In this document: in pieces, positions 1-8,731 of the stretch
Position numbering within the stretch: position 1 is the stretch's first letter
How the letters are laid out: each line of letters opens with the position of its first letter
Source: Massilia endophytica
GTDB taxonomy: Bacteria > Pseudomonadota > Gammaproteobacteria > Burkholderiales > Burkholderiaceae_D
DNA length: 64,000 nucleotides
Reading direction: 5' to 3'
Assembly: GCF_021165955.1 (NCBI RefSeq)
Contig: NZ_CP088952.1
Location: forward strand, 2,046,001-2,110,000
The notes under the pieces: model-generated
What the model saw: the letters and a program-made list of their open reading frames with translations, nothing else
Told to the model about the DNA's origin: nothing
The model's database searches: none
Program-made: the position numbers and the translations under genes

Positions 1-809
1 CGCTGCTGCTGGCAACGCCGTTCTTCATCTTCTTCGGCGCCCTGTCCGACAAGATCGGCCGCAAGTGGATCATCCTGGGCGGCTGCCTGATCGCCGCGCT
101 GACCTACTTCCCGCTGTTCCAGGGCCTGACCCACTACGGCAACCCTCAGCTGGAAGCAGCACTGAAGAACTCCCCCGTGGTGGTGATCGCCGATCCGGCT
201 TCCTGCCACTTCCAGTTCAACCTGACCGGCCAGAAGAAGTTCCCATCCTCCTGCGACATCGCTACCGCAGCGCTGTCCAGCAGCTCGGTGAACTACACCA
301 AGCAGGATGCGCCAGCGGGCAGCGTTGCCAAGATCAAGGTCGGCGACACGGAAGTGCAGGCATTCAACGCCGTGATGACACCGGATAACCTGAATTTCGA
401 CGCGGACTCGAAAGCCAAGGAAGGCGCCTTCAAGAAGGAAGTGGGCGCCGCGATCAAGGCCGCAGGCTACCCTGCCAAGGCCGATCCCGAGCAGATCAAC
501 AAGCCGATGATGGTGCTGCTGCTGTTCATCCTGGTGCTGTATGTGACCATGGTGTACGGCCCGATCGCCGCCATGCTGGTGGAGCTGTTCCCGACCCGCA
601 TCCGCTACACCTCCATGTCCCTGCCCTACCACATCGGTAACGGCTGGTTCGGCGGCCTGCTGCCGACCACAGTGTTCGCGCTGGTGGCCTTCAAGGGCGA
701 CATCTACTACGGCCTGTGGTATCCGATCGTGATTGCGCTGATCACCCTCGTGGTGGGCGGCCTGTTCATCAAGGAGACCAAGGACCGCGACATCTACGCT
801 CAGGACTAA
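1..809 (+). CDS. MFS transporter, metabolite:H+ symporter-like, C-terminal part
   Basis: The gene enters from the left edge; the reading frame begins at base 3 and 268 residues are present. The classic major-facilitator loop motif GALSDKIGRK lies at the very start of the visible part, followed by a hydrophobic segment. A hydrophilic insert of roughly 115 residues (about bases 150-510) with two Cys separates this from further membrane helices containing FPTRIRYTSMSLPYHIGNG, a signature of the sugar/metabolite symporter branch of the MFS. It probably imports an organic acid or similar solute across the inner membrane by proton symport. The substrate cannot be told from this fragment. The large soluble loop is unusual for the superfamily, though I believe similar long-loop members occur in Burkholderiales. 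It is followed directly by a strong terminator, so it is the last gene of its transcript. Confidence 0.85.
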   Translation, partial: LLLATPFFIFFGALSDKIGRKWIILGGCLIAALTYFPLFQGLTHYGNPQLEAALKNSPVVVIADPASCHFQFNLTGQKKFPSSCDIATAALSSSSVNYTKQDAPAGSVAKIKVGDTEVQAFNAVMTPDNLNFDADSKAKEGAFKKEVGAAIKAAGYPAKADPEQINKPMMVLLLFILVLYVTMVYGPIAAMLVELFPTRIRYTSMSLPYHIGNGWFGGLLPTTVFALVAFKGDIYYGLWYPIVIALITLVVGGLFIKETKDRDIYAQD

Positions 810-832
810 GCGTTTCCTGAGCTGATCCCGCA

Positions 833-868
833 ACGCGGCCTGGATGCGAATCCAGGCCGCGTTTTTTT
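833..868 (+). terminator. Rho-independent terminator after the MFS gene
   Basis: A perfect 13-bp GC-rich inverted repeat (833-845 and 850-862) with a 4-base loop is followed directly by a run of seven T residues. It lies 24 bases after the MFS stop codon. Confidence 0.93.
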
Positions 869-989
869 ATTGAGCCAGATCAGACGAAGCGGACTCTGGC
901 ATTTTCCCTGCCGCGGCGACACTAGACTCTCATTTCGCCGTGAATTTTTTGCGCCGGCGCCCATCCCTCAACCAGAAACGGAGAAGGTC

Positions 990-3209
990 ATGGCAGTGCA
1001 AAAGAACAGTGAAAACGTGCAGGACAAGGATCACCACCGCAAGGAACGCGCCCAGTTCAAGACCCTGCTGGCCGGGAATCTCAATTACTTCGGCAATCTT
1101 CCGCAGAGCACCGAAACGCCGGTCACGAAGATCGTGTCCAACACGGTGTTCGAGCAGCTGACGTGCGTGGCCTACAACCCGGCCACCAGCTTCCTGGAAG
1201 CGACCATCGCCATCAAGCAGGCAAGCGGCTACGGCGGGGACCTGTGCAGCAAGGGCAGCACGGAATTCGTGCGCTTCTTCGTGGATTATGGCAGCGGCTG
1301 GGAGGACGCGGGCCTGGCCGCCGTGAACGTGCACGACATCCCCACGAACCGCGACTGCGCGCAGGATCTCGACAAGCCCCTGGTCTACGCGGTGAACCTG
1401 CGCCTCGATCCGAAGACGCGCTGCTGCGACAAGCCCGTGCTGCCGAAGGTGCACGCTATCCTGTCCTGGCAGTGGGAACCGCCTGCGGGCGCCGCCAACG
1501 TGGGCTGGACGCCGGTGTGGGGCAACACGCTCGACTGCAATATCCAGATCAAGCCGCATCCGTGGAACCTGTTCTGCCTCTTCGAATCGATCAACGAATC
1601 CCTGAACCAGAAGATCAAGATTCCGCAGCTGTTCGAGCAAGTGCAGCACCTGCCGATTCCGCAGCCCGACCCGCCTCCATTCAGCATCGGCCAGCTGGCA
1701 CAGATCTACGGAAAAGGCGCCAAGGGCGCCGCGCCGCAGGCTTCCACCCTGAGCGTTCCGGGACACCGCTTCGGCTTCCAGGCGCTCCAGTCGATTGTGG
1801 CGAACGGGATTTTCAGCAGCGATGTGCTGAACGAGGCGAAGACGGAATGGAAGGCGGCAGGGCTGGACCTGAGCGCATCCATCGCCGCGCTGGCTCAGAC
1901 CAATGCCAACGTGGACTACGAGCAGCTCGAATGCCTCGGCCTGGACGAAGGCATTCCGGAGCGCCTGGTGGCCACCTTCCGCATCAAGCGGCCTTCGGGC
2001 TACTCGGGTGACCTGTGCCACCCCGGCAGCCAGGAATACGTGGCCTTCTGGGCTGATTGGGACAATACCTGCCAGTGGACCTATGTGGGCACGGCGCAGG
2101 TGAACGTGCACGACATCGCCTCCATTCCGCAGCACGGGCTGTGTTATGCGGCCATCCTGCCGGTGGACATTTCGAAGTTCAAGCGCGGCTGCAAGACACC
2201 GCGCGTGGCGCGCCTGCGCGCCGTGCTGTCCTGGAACACGCCGCCTTCGGTCACCGATCCCGATGCGCTGCCCACCTGGGGCAACCGGCTGGACACGCAC
2301 GTGCAGCTGAACCCCGCAGAACACGGCACCCCGCAGGCGCCGGAGATCCGCAATATCGGCGGCATTCCGGTCGAGATGATCGATACTGCCGGCAGCGGCC
2401 TGACCACGTCCACCGCAGTCTTCGCGCACTATCCGGGCAGCGCGGCCGATGCCCTCGGCCGTGCCTGCCCCTTCGGCGGAGCGCTGTACATGGATGCGCA
2501 GTTCTACCCCGGCATGTACTACCGGGTCAGTGTGCGCAAGTCGAGCGATCACAGCGTCGTCAATGTGCTGTCGGACAGCTTCCTTGTCGAGCGCTGGGTG
2601 CATCCGCCCACCTTCGATACGCAGGTGGCGACGAACGGCTTCTTCGCCTACCTCAATCCGGCGGACTATGTGACGCGCACGGTGGCGATCTGGTCTTCCG
2701 CGTCCCTGACGGGAGCGGACAGGGACGCGCTGTGGGAGATGCAGCTGGAGGTCTCCACCACGCAGGACGAAACGGGCATCATCGGCAGCACGCCCTGGTA
2801 TCGGGTGCAGCTCGATAATACCGGCCCGGCGGAACCGCCCGCCAGCCCGCCCACCATCGACCTGCACATTTCGGCAGGCGGCGACTGCAAGACCTTCCCG
2901 CAGAATTCGACCATCACGGGAAACTTCATCGCCGAGGATACCTACTTCGGATCGTGGGGACTATCAACCCTGCCCAATTCGGCGATGACGCCGTCGAACC
3001 AGCCGGAGGCTGTGCCCTTCCTGGCGCATACCACCCCCACCGGGCCGGGCGGACATGGCTGGTCGCTGAACACCCTGTCACCGATCGAGATGCACACCTG
3101 CGGCTATGTGGTGCGGCTCGTGGTGCATGACCGGTCTATCGTCAACAGCCTGCCGGGCCATCACAACTCGAACCATATCGAAGTTGGGCTGTGCCTCGGT
3201 CCGAAGTAG
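990..3209 (+). CDS. Uncharacterised protein with an internal domain duplication
   Basis: Function unknown; 739 residues, no signal peptide and no membrane segment. ATG at 990 is chosen because GGAGAAGG lies just upstream; an open frame from 870 has no such site. Two homologous blocks of about 135 residues (roughly 53-189 and 308-442) share SGYGGDLC/SGYSGDLC, VNVHDI and a WGNxLD motif near the end. Each contains conserved Cys residues and has a beta-rich, Trp/Pro-rich look. The C-terminal 300 residues are also beta-like and end in several Thr/Pro/Gly-rich strands. The protein may bind ligand or pack as a structural or secreted factor, but nothing in it resembles a known catalytic motif. It stands alone between the terminator and the phosphopantetheinyl transferase gene. 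The opposite strand is also open for 645 codons here; the duplication on the plus strand is what identifies the true coding strand. Confidence 0.8.
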   Translation: MAVQKNSENVQDKDHHRKERAQFKTLLAGNLNYFGNLPQSTETPVTKIVSNTVFEQLTCVAYNPATSFLEATIAIKQASGYGGDLCSKGSTEFVRFFVDYGSGWEDAGLAAVNVHDIPTNRDCAQDLDKPLVYAVNLRLDPKTRCCDKPVLPKVHAILSWQWEPPAGAANVGWTPVWGNTLDCNIQIKPHPWNLFCLFESINESLNQKIKIPQLFEQVQHLPIPQPDPPPFSIGQLAQIYGKGAKGAAPQASTLSVPGHRFGFQALQSIVANGIFSSDVLNEAKTEWKAAGLDLSASIAALAQTNANVDYEQLECLGLDEGIPERLVATFRIKRPSGYSGDLCHPGSQEYVAFWADWDNTCQWTYVGTAQVNVHDIASIPQHGLCYAAILPVDISKFKRGCKTPRVARLRAVLSWNTPPSVTDPDALPTWGNRLDTHVQLNPAEHGTPQAPEIRNIGGIPVEMIDTAGSGLTTSTAVFAHYPGSAADALGRACPFGGALYMDAQFYPGMYYRVSVRKSSDHSVVNVLSDSFLVERWVHPPTFDTQVATNGFFAYLNPADYVTRTVAIWSSASLTGADRDALWEMQLEVSTTQDETGIIGSTPWYRVQLDNTGPAEPPASPPTIDLHISAGGDCKTFPQNSTITGNFIAEDTYFGSWGLSTLPNSAMTPSNQPEAVPFLAHTTPTGPGGHGWSLNTLSPIEMHTCGYVVRLVVHDRSIVNSLPGHHNSNHIEVGLCLGPK

Positions 3210-3252
3210 ACGGCAAGGGGGGATTCGTCCCCCTTACCGGCTACAATAGGGC

Positions 3253-3942
3253 ATGCTTCGTCCACACTCCTTCATCGGCTGGGACTTCCATACCTTTCCC
3301 GGCCGAATCCCCTTCCCCTTCGTGCTGGCGCGCTACGAGCTGGCGCATTTCGAGCCTGGCCTGTTCCGCGAGTTCGGGATCGACGCGCCCGCGACCATTG
3401 GCTCCGCTGTTCGCAAGCGGCAGGCCGAATTCCTCGCGGGCCGCATTTGCGCGCGCGAGGCGTTGCGCCTGCACGGCGCGGCGGATGCGCAGGTCGCAGT
3501 GGGCAGCCATCGGGCGCCACGCTGGCCTCAGGGTGTCGCCGGGAGCATCACCCACAACGGCAGCTTCGCCGCCGCGGCCGTGTTCGCGCAGGACGCAGCG
3601 CAGGGTGTGGGAATCGATATCGAAAGCCGGATCGGCGAGGCGCTGCACGGCGAGATCGCCAGGGAGGTGGCGCACGAGGGCGAGCTGGCGCTGCTGGATG
3701 GAGAGGATCTGGCCCTGCTGTTCTCCGCGAAGGAGAGCTTCTTCAAGGCGGCTTTCGGCCAGGTGGGAGAGTTCTTCGGCTTCGAAGCGGTGGAACTTGT
3801 GGAGTTCGACGCCGCCAGCGCGCGCCTGCAGTTCCGATGCGTCCAGGCGCTCAGCCCGGCCTTGCAGCCGGGCTTCCGCTTCGATGCCTTCTACCAGCGC
3901 CTGGACGAGGCTACCGTGATGACGGCGGTCGTGCTGCCCTGA
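3253..3942 (+). CDS. 4'-phosphopantetheinyl transferase family protein (EntD/Sfp type)
   Basis: 229 residues carrying the EntD-type signature set in order: KRQAEFLAGRICAREAL, GSITHNG, GVGIDIE (Mg2+-binding acidic residues near 120) and FSAKESFFKA. Enzymes of this family move 4'-phosphopantetheine from coenzyme A to a serine of carrier proteins in siderophore, polyketide or nonribosomal peptide synthesis. The EntD-like layout and length suggest a secondary-metabolism rather than a fatty-acid (AcpS) enzyme. No carrier protein or synthase gene lies in this window, so its partner is elsewhere in the genome. It starts 43 bp after the preceding gene and ends 3 bp from the convergent nadC stop. Confidence 0.9.
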   Translation: MLRPHSFIGWDFHTFPGRIPFPFVLARYELAHFEPGLFREFGIDAPATIGSAVRKRQAEFLAGRICAREALRLHGAADAQVAVGSHRAPRWPQGVAGSITHNGSFAAAAVFAQDAAQGVGIDIESRIGEALHGEIAREVAHEGELALLDGEDLALLFSAKESFFKAAFGQVGEFFGFEAVELVEFDAASARLQFRCVQALSPALQPGFRFDAFYQRLDEATVMTAVVLP

Positions 3943-3945
3943 GTA

Positions 3946-4818
3946 TCAGGCAGCACCGATGACGCGCAGCGAGTAGTCGACGGCGCGGATATCTTTCGTC
4001 AGGCTGCCGATGGAGATGCGGTGCACGCCGGTTTCGGCGATGGCGCGCACGGTGTCGAAATTGACGCCGCCAGAGGCTTCCAGTACGGCGCGGCCGCGAT
4101 TCTGCTCCACAGCAGCGCGCATGGCTGCCAGATCGAAGTTATCCAGCAGGATCGAGGTGGCGCCAGCCGTCAGGGCCTCTTCCAGCTGTTCCAGCGTTTC
4201 CACTTCCACCTGGATCGACACGCCGCCGCCGACGCGCTTGGCCGCCACGAGGGCCGCCGTCACACCGCCTGCGGCAGCGATATGGTTCTCCTTGATCAGG
4301 ATGCCGTCGTAGAGCGCAAGACGCTGGTTCTTGCCGCCGCCCACGCGCACCGCGTACTTCTGCGCCAGGCGCAGGCCGGGCAGCGTCTTGCGGGTGTCGA
4401 GGATGGATGCGGTGGTGCCCGCGATGGCGTCCACATAGCGGCGGGTGGCCGTGGCCACGCCGGACAGCAGCTGCAGGAAGTTGAGCGCTGCGCGCTCGCC
4501 CGTCAGCAGGGCGCGCGAAGGACCTACGAGGGTGCAGACCGGCGTATCGGCCTTCATCACGTCGCCTTCGGCGTAGTGCCACTCGATGCCGATGGCCTGG
4601 TCCACGGCATGCATGATGCCTTCGAACCAGGGAGCGCCGCACAGCACGGCCTCTTCGCGCACGATCACGCGGGCGACGGAGCGCGCGCCGTCCGGCACAA
4701 GCTGGCCGGTAAGGTCGCCCGTGCCTACGTCCTCCAGCAAGGCGGAGAGAAGGTTCTGTTCATAGGCGCGCACCAGCGCTTCGTCGAAGGGTGCGAATGG
4801 ATTAATGAGGGTGCTCAT
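3946..4818 (-). CDS. nadC: Nicotinate-nucleotide diphosphorylase (carboxylating)
   Basis: Quinolinate phosphoribosyltransferase, the third step of de novo NAD synthesis: quinolinate plus PRPP gives nicotinate mononucleotide, CO2 and pyrophosphate. The 290 residues match the family's length. Visible signatures are EDVGTGDLT near the N-terminus, the active-site stretch ILDTRKTLPGLR, KYAVRVGGGKNQR and KENHI, and the phosphate-binding end motif LEASGGV...ISIGSLT. The ATG overlaps the nadA stop by 4 bases (ATGA), so the two are translationally coupled in one minus-strand unit. The third gene of the pathway, nadB, is not in the window. Confidence 0.97.
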   Translation of the reverse strand: MSTLINPFAPFDEALVRAYEQNLLSALLEDVGTGDLTGQLVPDGARSVARVIVREEAVLCGAPWFEGIMHAVDQAIGIEWHYAEGDVMKADTPVCTLVGPSRALLTGERAALNFLQLLSGVATATRRYVDAIAGTTASILDTRKTLPGLRLAQKYAVRVGGGKNQRLALYDGILIKENHIAAAGGVTAALVAAKRVGGGVSIQVEVETLEQLEEALTAGATSILLDNFDLAAMRAAVEQNRGRAVLEASGGVNFDTVRAIAETGVHRISIGSLTKDIRAVDYSLRVIGAA

Positions 4819-5969
4819 GCGGGGCCGATCCCTTCAAACAGCTTGGCTTCCTTGGCCAGGTCGGCGCCGGGCGCCACCTTGGCCTTTTTGGCGGCGGCGA
4901 AATCGAGCATGCGGTTGATCGAGCGCTGGGCCTGGGCGCCAACGGCAGGATCGACATGGATTTCGTTGCTCATGTTTTCCAGCACGTCCGCCAGGTTGCG
5001 CAGGCCGTTCATGGCCATCCACGGACAGTGGGCGCAGCTCTTGCAGGTAGCGCTGTTGCCTGCTGTCGGCGCTTCGATGAAGGTCTTGCCCGGTGCGGCC
5101 ATGCGCATCTTGTGCAGAATGCCGTTGTCGGTCGCCACAATGAATTTGGTGGCAGGCAGGCTCACGGCAGCTGCGATCAACTGGGAGGTGGAACCCACCA
5201 CGTCGGCCTGGGCCACCACGTTGGCGGGCGACTCTGGGTGCACCAGCACCTTGGCGTCCGGATGCTCGGCCTTCAGCAGGTCCAGCTCAATGCCCTTGAA
5301 TTCGTCGTGCACCAGGCAGGAGCCTTGCCACAGGAGCATGTCGGCGCCGGTCTGCTTCTGGATGTAGGAGCCGAGGTGCTTGTCCGGCGCCCACAGGATC
5401 TTCTTGCCCTGCTCATGCAGGTGCTTGACGATATCCAGGCCGATGGAGGACGTCACCATCCAGTCCGCGCGCGCCTTCACGGCGGCGCTGGTGTTCGCGT
5501 ACACCACCACGGTGCGGTCCGGATGCTGGTCGCAGAAGGCCGCGAACTCCTCGGGCGGGCAGCCCAGGTCCAGCGAGCAGGTTGCGTCCAGGTCCGGCAT
5601 GAGGATGGTCTTTTCCGGGCTCAGGATCTTCGCGGTCTCGCCCATAAACTTCACGCCTGCCACAACGAGGGTTTTCGCCGGATGGTCGCGGCCGAAGCGC
5701 GCCATCTCCAGCGAGTCGGACACGCAGCCGCCCGTTTCCTCGGCCAGGTCCTGCAGGTCGGCGTCCACATAGTAGTGGGCCACGAGCACGGCCTGGCGCT
5801 CGCGCAGCAGCACGCGGATGCGCTCTTTCAGGGCGATTTTCTCGGCGGCGTTGACAGGCGCCGGGGTGCGCGCCCAGGCGTGGGCCACGCAGCTTCCGCC
5901 CTGCTCGTTGTGGTCCAGCAGCGGTTTTTCGTATTCGACAGTCTTGATCGGTACAGCGACGGTGTTCAT
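4815..5969 (-). CDS. nadA: Quinolinate synthase
   Basis: Condenses iminoaspartate with dihydroxyacetone phosphate to quinolinate; a [4Fe-4S] enzyme of the cytosol. 384 residues, in the longer proteobacterial class. The pseudo-threefold architecture is visible through HYYVDADLQDLAEETGG, VAGVKFMGETAKILSP, ADLDATCSLDLGCP-type and CKSCAHCPWM segments. Conserved cysteines in GGCVSDS, GSCLVHDEF and the CxxCxxC-like CKSCAHC region are candidates for the three cluster ligands. The gene begins one base inside the ybiT stop codon and overlaps nadC by 4 bases, so ybiT-nadA-nadC probably form one transcript. Confidence 0.97.
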   Translation of the reverse strand: MNTVAVPIKTVEYEKPLLDHNEQGGSCVAHAWARTPAPVNAAEKIALKERIRVLLRERQAVLVAHYYVDADLQDLAEETGGCVSDSLEMARFGRDHPAKTLVVAGVKFMGETAKILSPEKTILMPDLDATCSLDLGCPPEEFAAFCDQHPDRTVVVYANTSAAVKARADWMVTSSIGLDIVKHLHEQGKKILWAPDKHLGSYIQKQTGADMLLWQGSCLVHDEFKGIELDLLKAEHPDAKVLVHPESPANVVAQADVVGSTSQLIAAAVSLPATKFIVATDNGILHKMRMAAPGKTFIEAPTAGNSATCKSCAHCPWMAMNGLRNLADVLENMSNEIHVDPAVGAQAQRSINRMLDFAAAKKAKVAPGADLAKEAKLFEGIGPA

Positions 5970-7567
5970 TAATCGATACCCTGGCTCTTCAGATAGTCTT
6001 CGTAGTTGCCGCGGAAGTCGACGACTTCGTTCTCCTTGATCTCGATGATGCGGTTGGCCAGCGAGGAAACGAACTCGCGGTCATGCGACACGAAGATCAG
6101 GGTGCCGGCATACTTGTCCAGCGCGATGTTGAGCGATTCGATGGACTCCATGTCCATGTGGTTGGTCGGCTCGTCCAGCATCAGGACGTTGTGACGGCCC
6201 AGCATCAGCTTCCCGTACATCATACGGCCTTTCTCGCCGCCTGACAGGACACGCACCGATTTCTTCACCTCGTCGCCGCCGAACAGCAGGCGGCCGAGGA
6301 TGGAGCGCACGGCCTGGTCGTCGTCGCCTTCCTTGGTCCACTGGCCCATCCAGTCCGTGAGCGAGGCGTCGGTGGCGAAGTCCTCGGTCGGATCCTGCGG
6401 CATGTAGCCCACGTTCGCGTTCTCGGCCCACTTCACGAAGCCGGTGTCCGGCTGGAGCTTGGCGATATCGCCCGCGATGCAGCGCAGCATGGTGGTCTTG
6501 CCCGCGCCGTTGGCGCCGATAATCGCAATGCGTTCGCCCGCTTCCACCATGATGCTGAAGTTCTTGAACAGATTGCGGTCGTAGGTCTTGGAGATGGAAT
6601 CGACTTCCACGGCCAGGCGGTGCAGCTTTTTCTCGCCTTCGAAACGCACGAAGGGATAGGCGCGCGAGGACGGCTTGATGTCCTCGACCTTGATCTTCTC
6701 GATCATCTTGGCGCGGGAAGTGGCCTGGCGGGCCTTGGACTTGTTGGCCGAGAAGCGGCGCACGAAGTCCTGCAGCTCGGCGACCTTCTCTTTCGCCTTG
6801 GCGTTGTTGGCCAGCTGCTGGTTGCGGGCCTGGGTGGAGGCCAGCATGTAGTCGTCGTAATTGCCCGGATAGATCTTCAGGGTGCCGTAGTCCATGTCCG
6901 CCACGTGGGTGCAGACCTGGTTCAGGAAGTGGCGGTCGTGCGAGATGATGATCATCGTCGAATCGCGCTCGTTCAGCACTTCTTCCAGCCAGCGGATGGT
7001 GTTGATGTCCAGGTTATTGGTCGGTTCGTCCAGCAGCAGGATGTCCGGATTCGAGAACAGGGCCTGGGCCAGCAGCACGCGCAGCTTCCAGCCGGGGGCC
7101 ACGGCGCTCATGGGGCCCTGGTGAAGGTCGATGGCCACGCCAGCGCCCAGCAGCAGTTCGCCCGCGCGGGCTTCGGCGGTGTAGCCGTCATATTCGGCGA
7201 CCTTGCCTTCCAGTTCGGCGGCCTTCATGTAATCGTCGTCGGTCGCTTCGGGATTGGCGTAGATCGCATCGCGCTCCTGCATGGCGGCCCACATTTCGGT
7301 GTGGCCCATCATCACCACGTCCAGCACGCGCATTTCCTCGTACGCGAACTGGTCCTGGCGCAGCTTGCCCAGGCGCTCGTTCACATCCAGCATCACGTTC
7401 CCGGAGGACGGCTCCAGGTCGCCGCCGAGGATTTTCATGAAGGTCGACTTGCCGCAGCCGTTGGCCCCGATCAGGCCGTAACGGTTGCCATCGCCAAACT
7501 TGACGGAGATGTTTTCGAACAGCGGCTTGGCGCCGAACTGCATGGTGATATTAGCGGTGGATAGCAC
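5969..7567 (-). CDS. ybiT: ABC-F family ATPase, YbiT type
   Basis: A soluble twin-ATPase protein of 532 residues acting on ribosomes, not a transporter: there are no membrane segments. Each half has a Walker A (GANGCGKST and GANGAGKTT) and a Walker B with the DEPTN motif (ILLLDEPTNNLD and LMLDEPTNHMD). The second half carries the signature LSGGEKGR, while the first has APGWKLR in its place, a feature I recognise as normal for YbiT. The charged linker between the halves is the P-site tRNA interaction motif of the family. The start codon is GTG, preceded by AAGGG at fair spacing. It lies first in a unit with nadA and nadC, with no obvious functional link. Confidence 0.93.
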   Translation of the reverse strand: MLSTANITMQFGAKPLFENISVKFGDGNRYGLIGANGCGKSTFMKILGGDLEPSSGNVMLDVNERLGKLRQDQFAYEEMRVLDVVMMGHTEMWAAMQERDAIYANPEATDDDYMKAAELEGKVAEYDGYTAEARAGELLLGAGVAIDLHQGPMSAVAPGWKLRVLLAQALFSNPDILLLDEPTNNLDINTIRWLEEVLNERDSTMIIISHDRHFLNQVCTHVADMDYGTLKIYPGNYDDYMLASTQARNQQLANNAKAKEKVAELQDFVRRFSANKSKARQATSRAKMIEKIKVEDIKPSSRAYPFVRFEGEKKLHRLAVEVDSISKTYDRNLFKNFSIMVEAGERIAIIGANGAGKTTMLRCIAGDIAKLQPDTGFVKWAENANVGYMPQDPTEDFATDASLTDWMGQWTKEGDDDQAVRSILGRLLFGGDEVKKSVRVLSGGEKGRMMYGKLMLGRHNVLMLDEPTNHMDMESIESLNIALDKYAGTLIFVSHDREFVSSLANRIIEIKENEVVDFRGNYEDYLKSQGID

Positions 7568-7606
7568 TGATGAGCCCTTAAAGCAGAAGTTTCGTAACCG
7601 GGCATT

Positions 7607-7702
7607 TTACCATTTTGCCGGGCTTGCCGCCGCCTCCTTCTCCGCCTGGCGCTGGCGGGCGCGGCGAACCGAGGCGGTAAGCCAGTGCCGCTCGCCCGCC
7701 AT
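7607..7702 (-). other. Short open frame, possible small gene or gene remnant
   Basis: In the 258-base gap between ldcA and ybiT the minus strand has an open frame running from a TGA at 7772-7774 to a TAA at 7607-7609, with one ATG at 7702 giving 31 residues. The encoded residues (NAWEEVLICMAGERHW and a basic RRARQRQ stretch) look more protein-like than the surrounding shadows, and the open part extends 23 codons upstream of the ATG without another start. It could be the 3' remnant of a decayed gene or a small protein. No ribosome binding site is evident. Confidence 0.25.
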
Positions 7703-7756
7703 GCAGATCAGGACCTCCTCCCAGGCATTGCGGACGGTCCCGCTGGTTTGTCCGCC

Positions 7757-7786
7757 ACTTTTCAGCAGGTTTCAGAAGTTTTCAGC
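7757..7786. repeat. Three 10-bp-spaced TTTCAG direct repeats
   Basis: TTCAG occurs at 7761, 7771 and 7781, each preceded by at least one further T and an AG/AC pair, so the motif repeats with an exact 10-base period, close to one helical turn. It lies about 190 bp upstream of the ybiT start and 26 bp past the ldcA stop. Such phasing is what a protein binding the same DNA face would need, but a decayed tandem repeat is equally possible. Confidence 0.4.
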
Positions 7787-7825
7787 AAATCTCCCATACG
7801 CGCCGGGAAGGAGAACTGGCACTCT

Positions 7826-8731
7826 CTAAAGCGTGGGATAGCCGCTAAGAGTGAGGTCGAAACCGGCGGGATCGCTGCGCAGATGGGCGGCGGCGCCGAA
7901 CGGAATGGTGCAGCGTGACTTGATGTGGCCAAATGGAAGGCCGGTCAGCACCGGCATTGGCAGGCGCTCGCGCAGGAAGGCGACCATGGTATCGAAATTG
8001 TAGCCGTTGTCGGCAGGCGCCAGCTTGTACCCGGAGAAGTCGCCGAGAACGATGGCCTGCTGGCCCTCGAGCACGCCCGCGTACAGGAGCTGCAGGATCA
8101 TGCGCTCGACGCGGTAAGGATGCTCGGCAATATCCTCGAGGAAGAGAATGCCCCGTTCCAGCGGCTGCAGATAAGGCGTGCCCGCCACATGCGCCAGCAT
8201 GGCCAGGTTGCCGCCCCAGATCGGCCCCTCGATATCGACCAGGGGATTGCCCTCCCCCATTCCCCGCACATGATGCACGGGCCCGCGCAGGCAGCTCCAG
8301 AACTGGTCCAGCGTGTAATCGACGGGATCATCGCGGATAAAATCGTCGCACATCATGGGCCCGGAGAAGCTGATGCGCCCCGTTTCCCTGTAGAGCGCGG
8401 TCTGGAAGGCGGTGAAATCGCTGTAGCCGACGAAGAGCTTCCCGCTGTCGGCCATCTTGCGGTAATCGATGAAAGGCAGGAGGCGGCTCACACCATAGGA
8501 CCCGCGTAGCGCAATCACCACCTGCACGTCCGGATCGGCGGCGGCCGCGTTCAGCTGGGCGAGGCGGTTGGCGTCCGTACCAGCGAAGCGCTGGTGCTTC
8601 TGCGCCGGATCGTAATAGTTATGGACGATGTGGCCCTGCGCTTCGAGCCTGGCCATGCCGCGCTCCAGCGCGTCTTCGTACAGTGCGTAGCCGCCAAGGC
8701 CGGCGATGGCGATGCCTACAGGTTTGCTCAA
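7826..8731 (-). CDS. ldcA: LD-carboxypeptidase (muramoyltetrapeptide carboxypeptidase), S66 family
   Basis: Removes the terminal D-Ala from murein tetrapeptides during cell-wall recycling in the cytosol. 301 residues. The Ser-Glu-His set of family S66 is visible: nucleophile in GYSDFTA after LRGSYG, the glutamate in FLEDIAEHPYR and the histidine in GHIKSR close to the C-terminus. The start codon is TTG, overlapping the tadA stop as TTGA. That overlap and the lack of another nearby start support translational coupling. It is the last gene of the queE-queD-tadA-ldcA unit. Confidence 0.93.
   Translation of the reverse strand: MSKPVGIAIAGLGGYALYEDALERGMARLEAQGHIVHNYYDPAQKHQRFAGTDANRLAQLNAAAADPDVQVVIALRGSYGVSRLLPFIDYRKMADSGKLFVGYSDFTAFQTALYRETGRISFSGPMMCDDFIRDDPVDYTLDQFWSCLRGPVHHVRGMGEGNPLVDIEGPIWGGNLAMLAHVAGTPYLQPLERGILFLEDIAEHPYRVERMILQLLYAGVLEGQQAIVLGDFSGYKLAPADNGYNFDTMVAFLRERLPMPVLTGLPFGHIKSRCTIPFGAAAHLRSDPAGFDLTLSGYPTL

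Noticed and set aside
930..2867. 645-codon open frame on the minus strand
   Set aside because: Antisense to the duplicated-domain protein; Arg/His/Gly-rich, without family motifs, and the plus-strand frame has repeated conserved motifs and a ribosome binding site.
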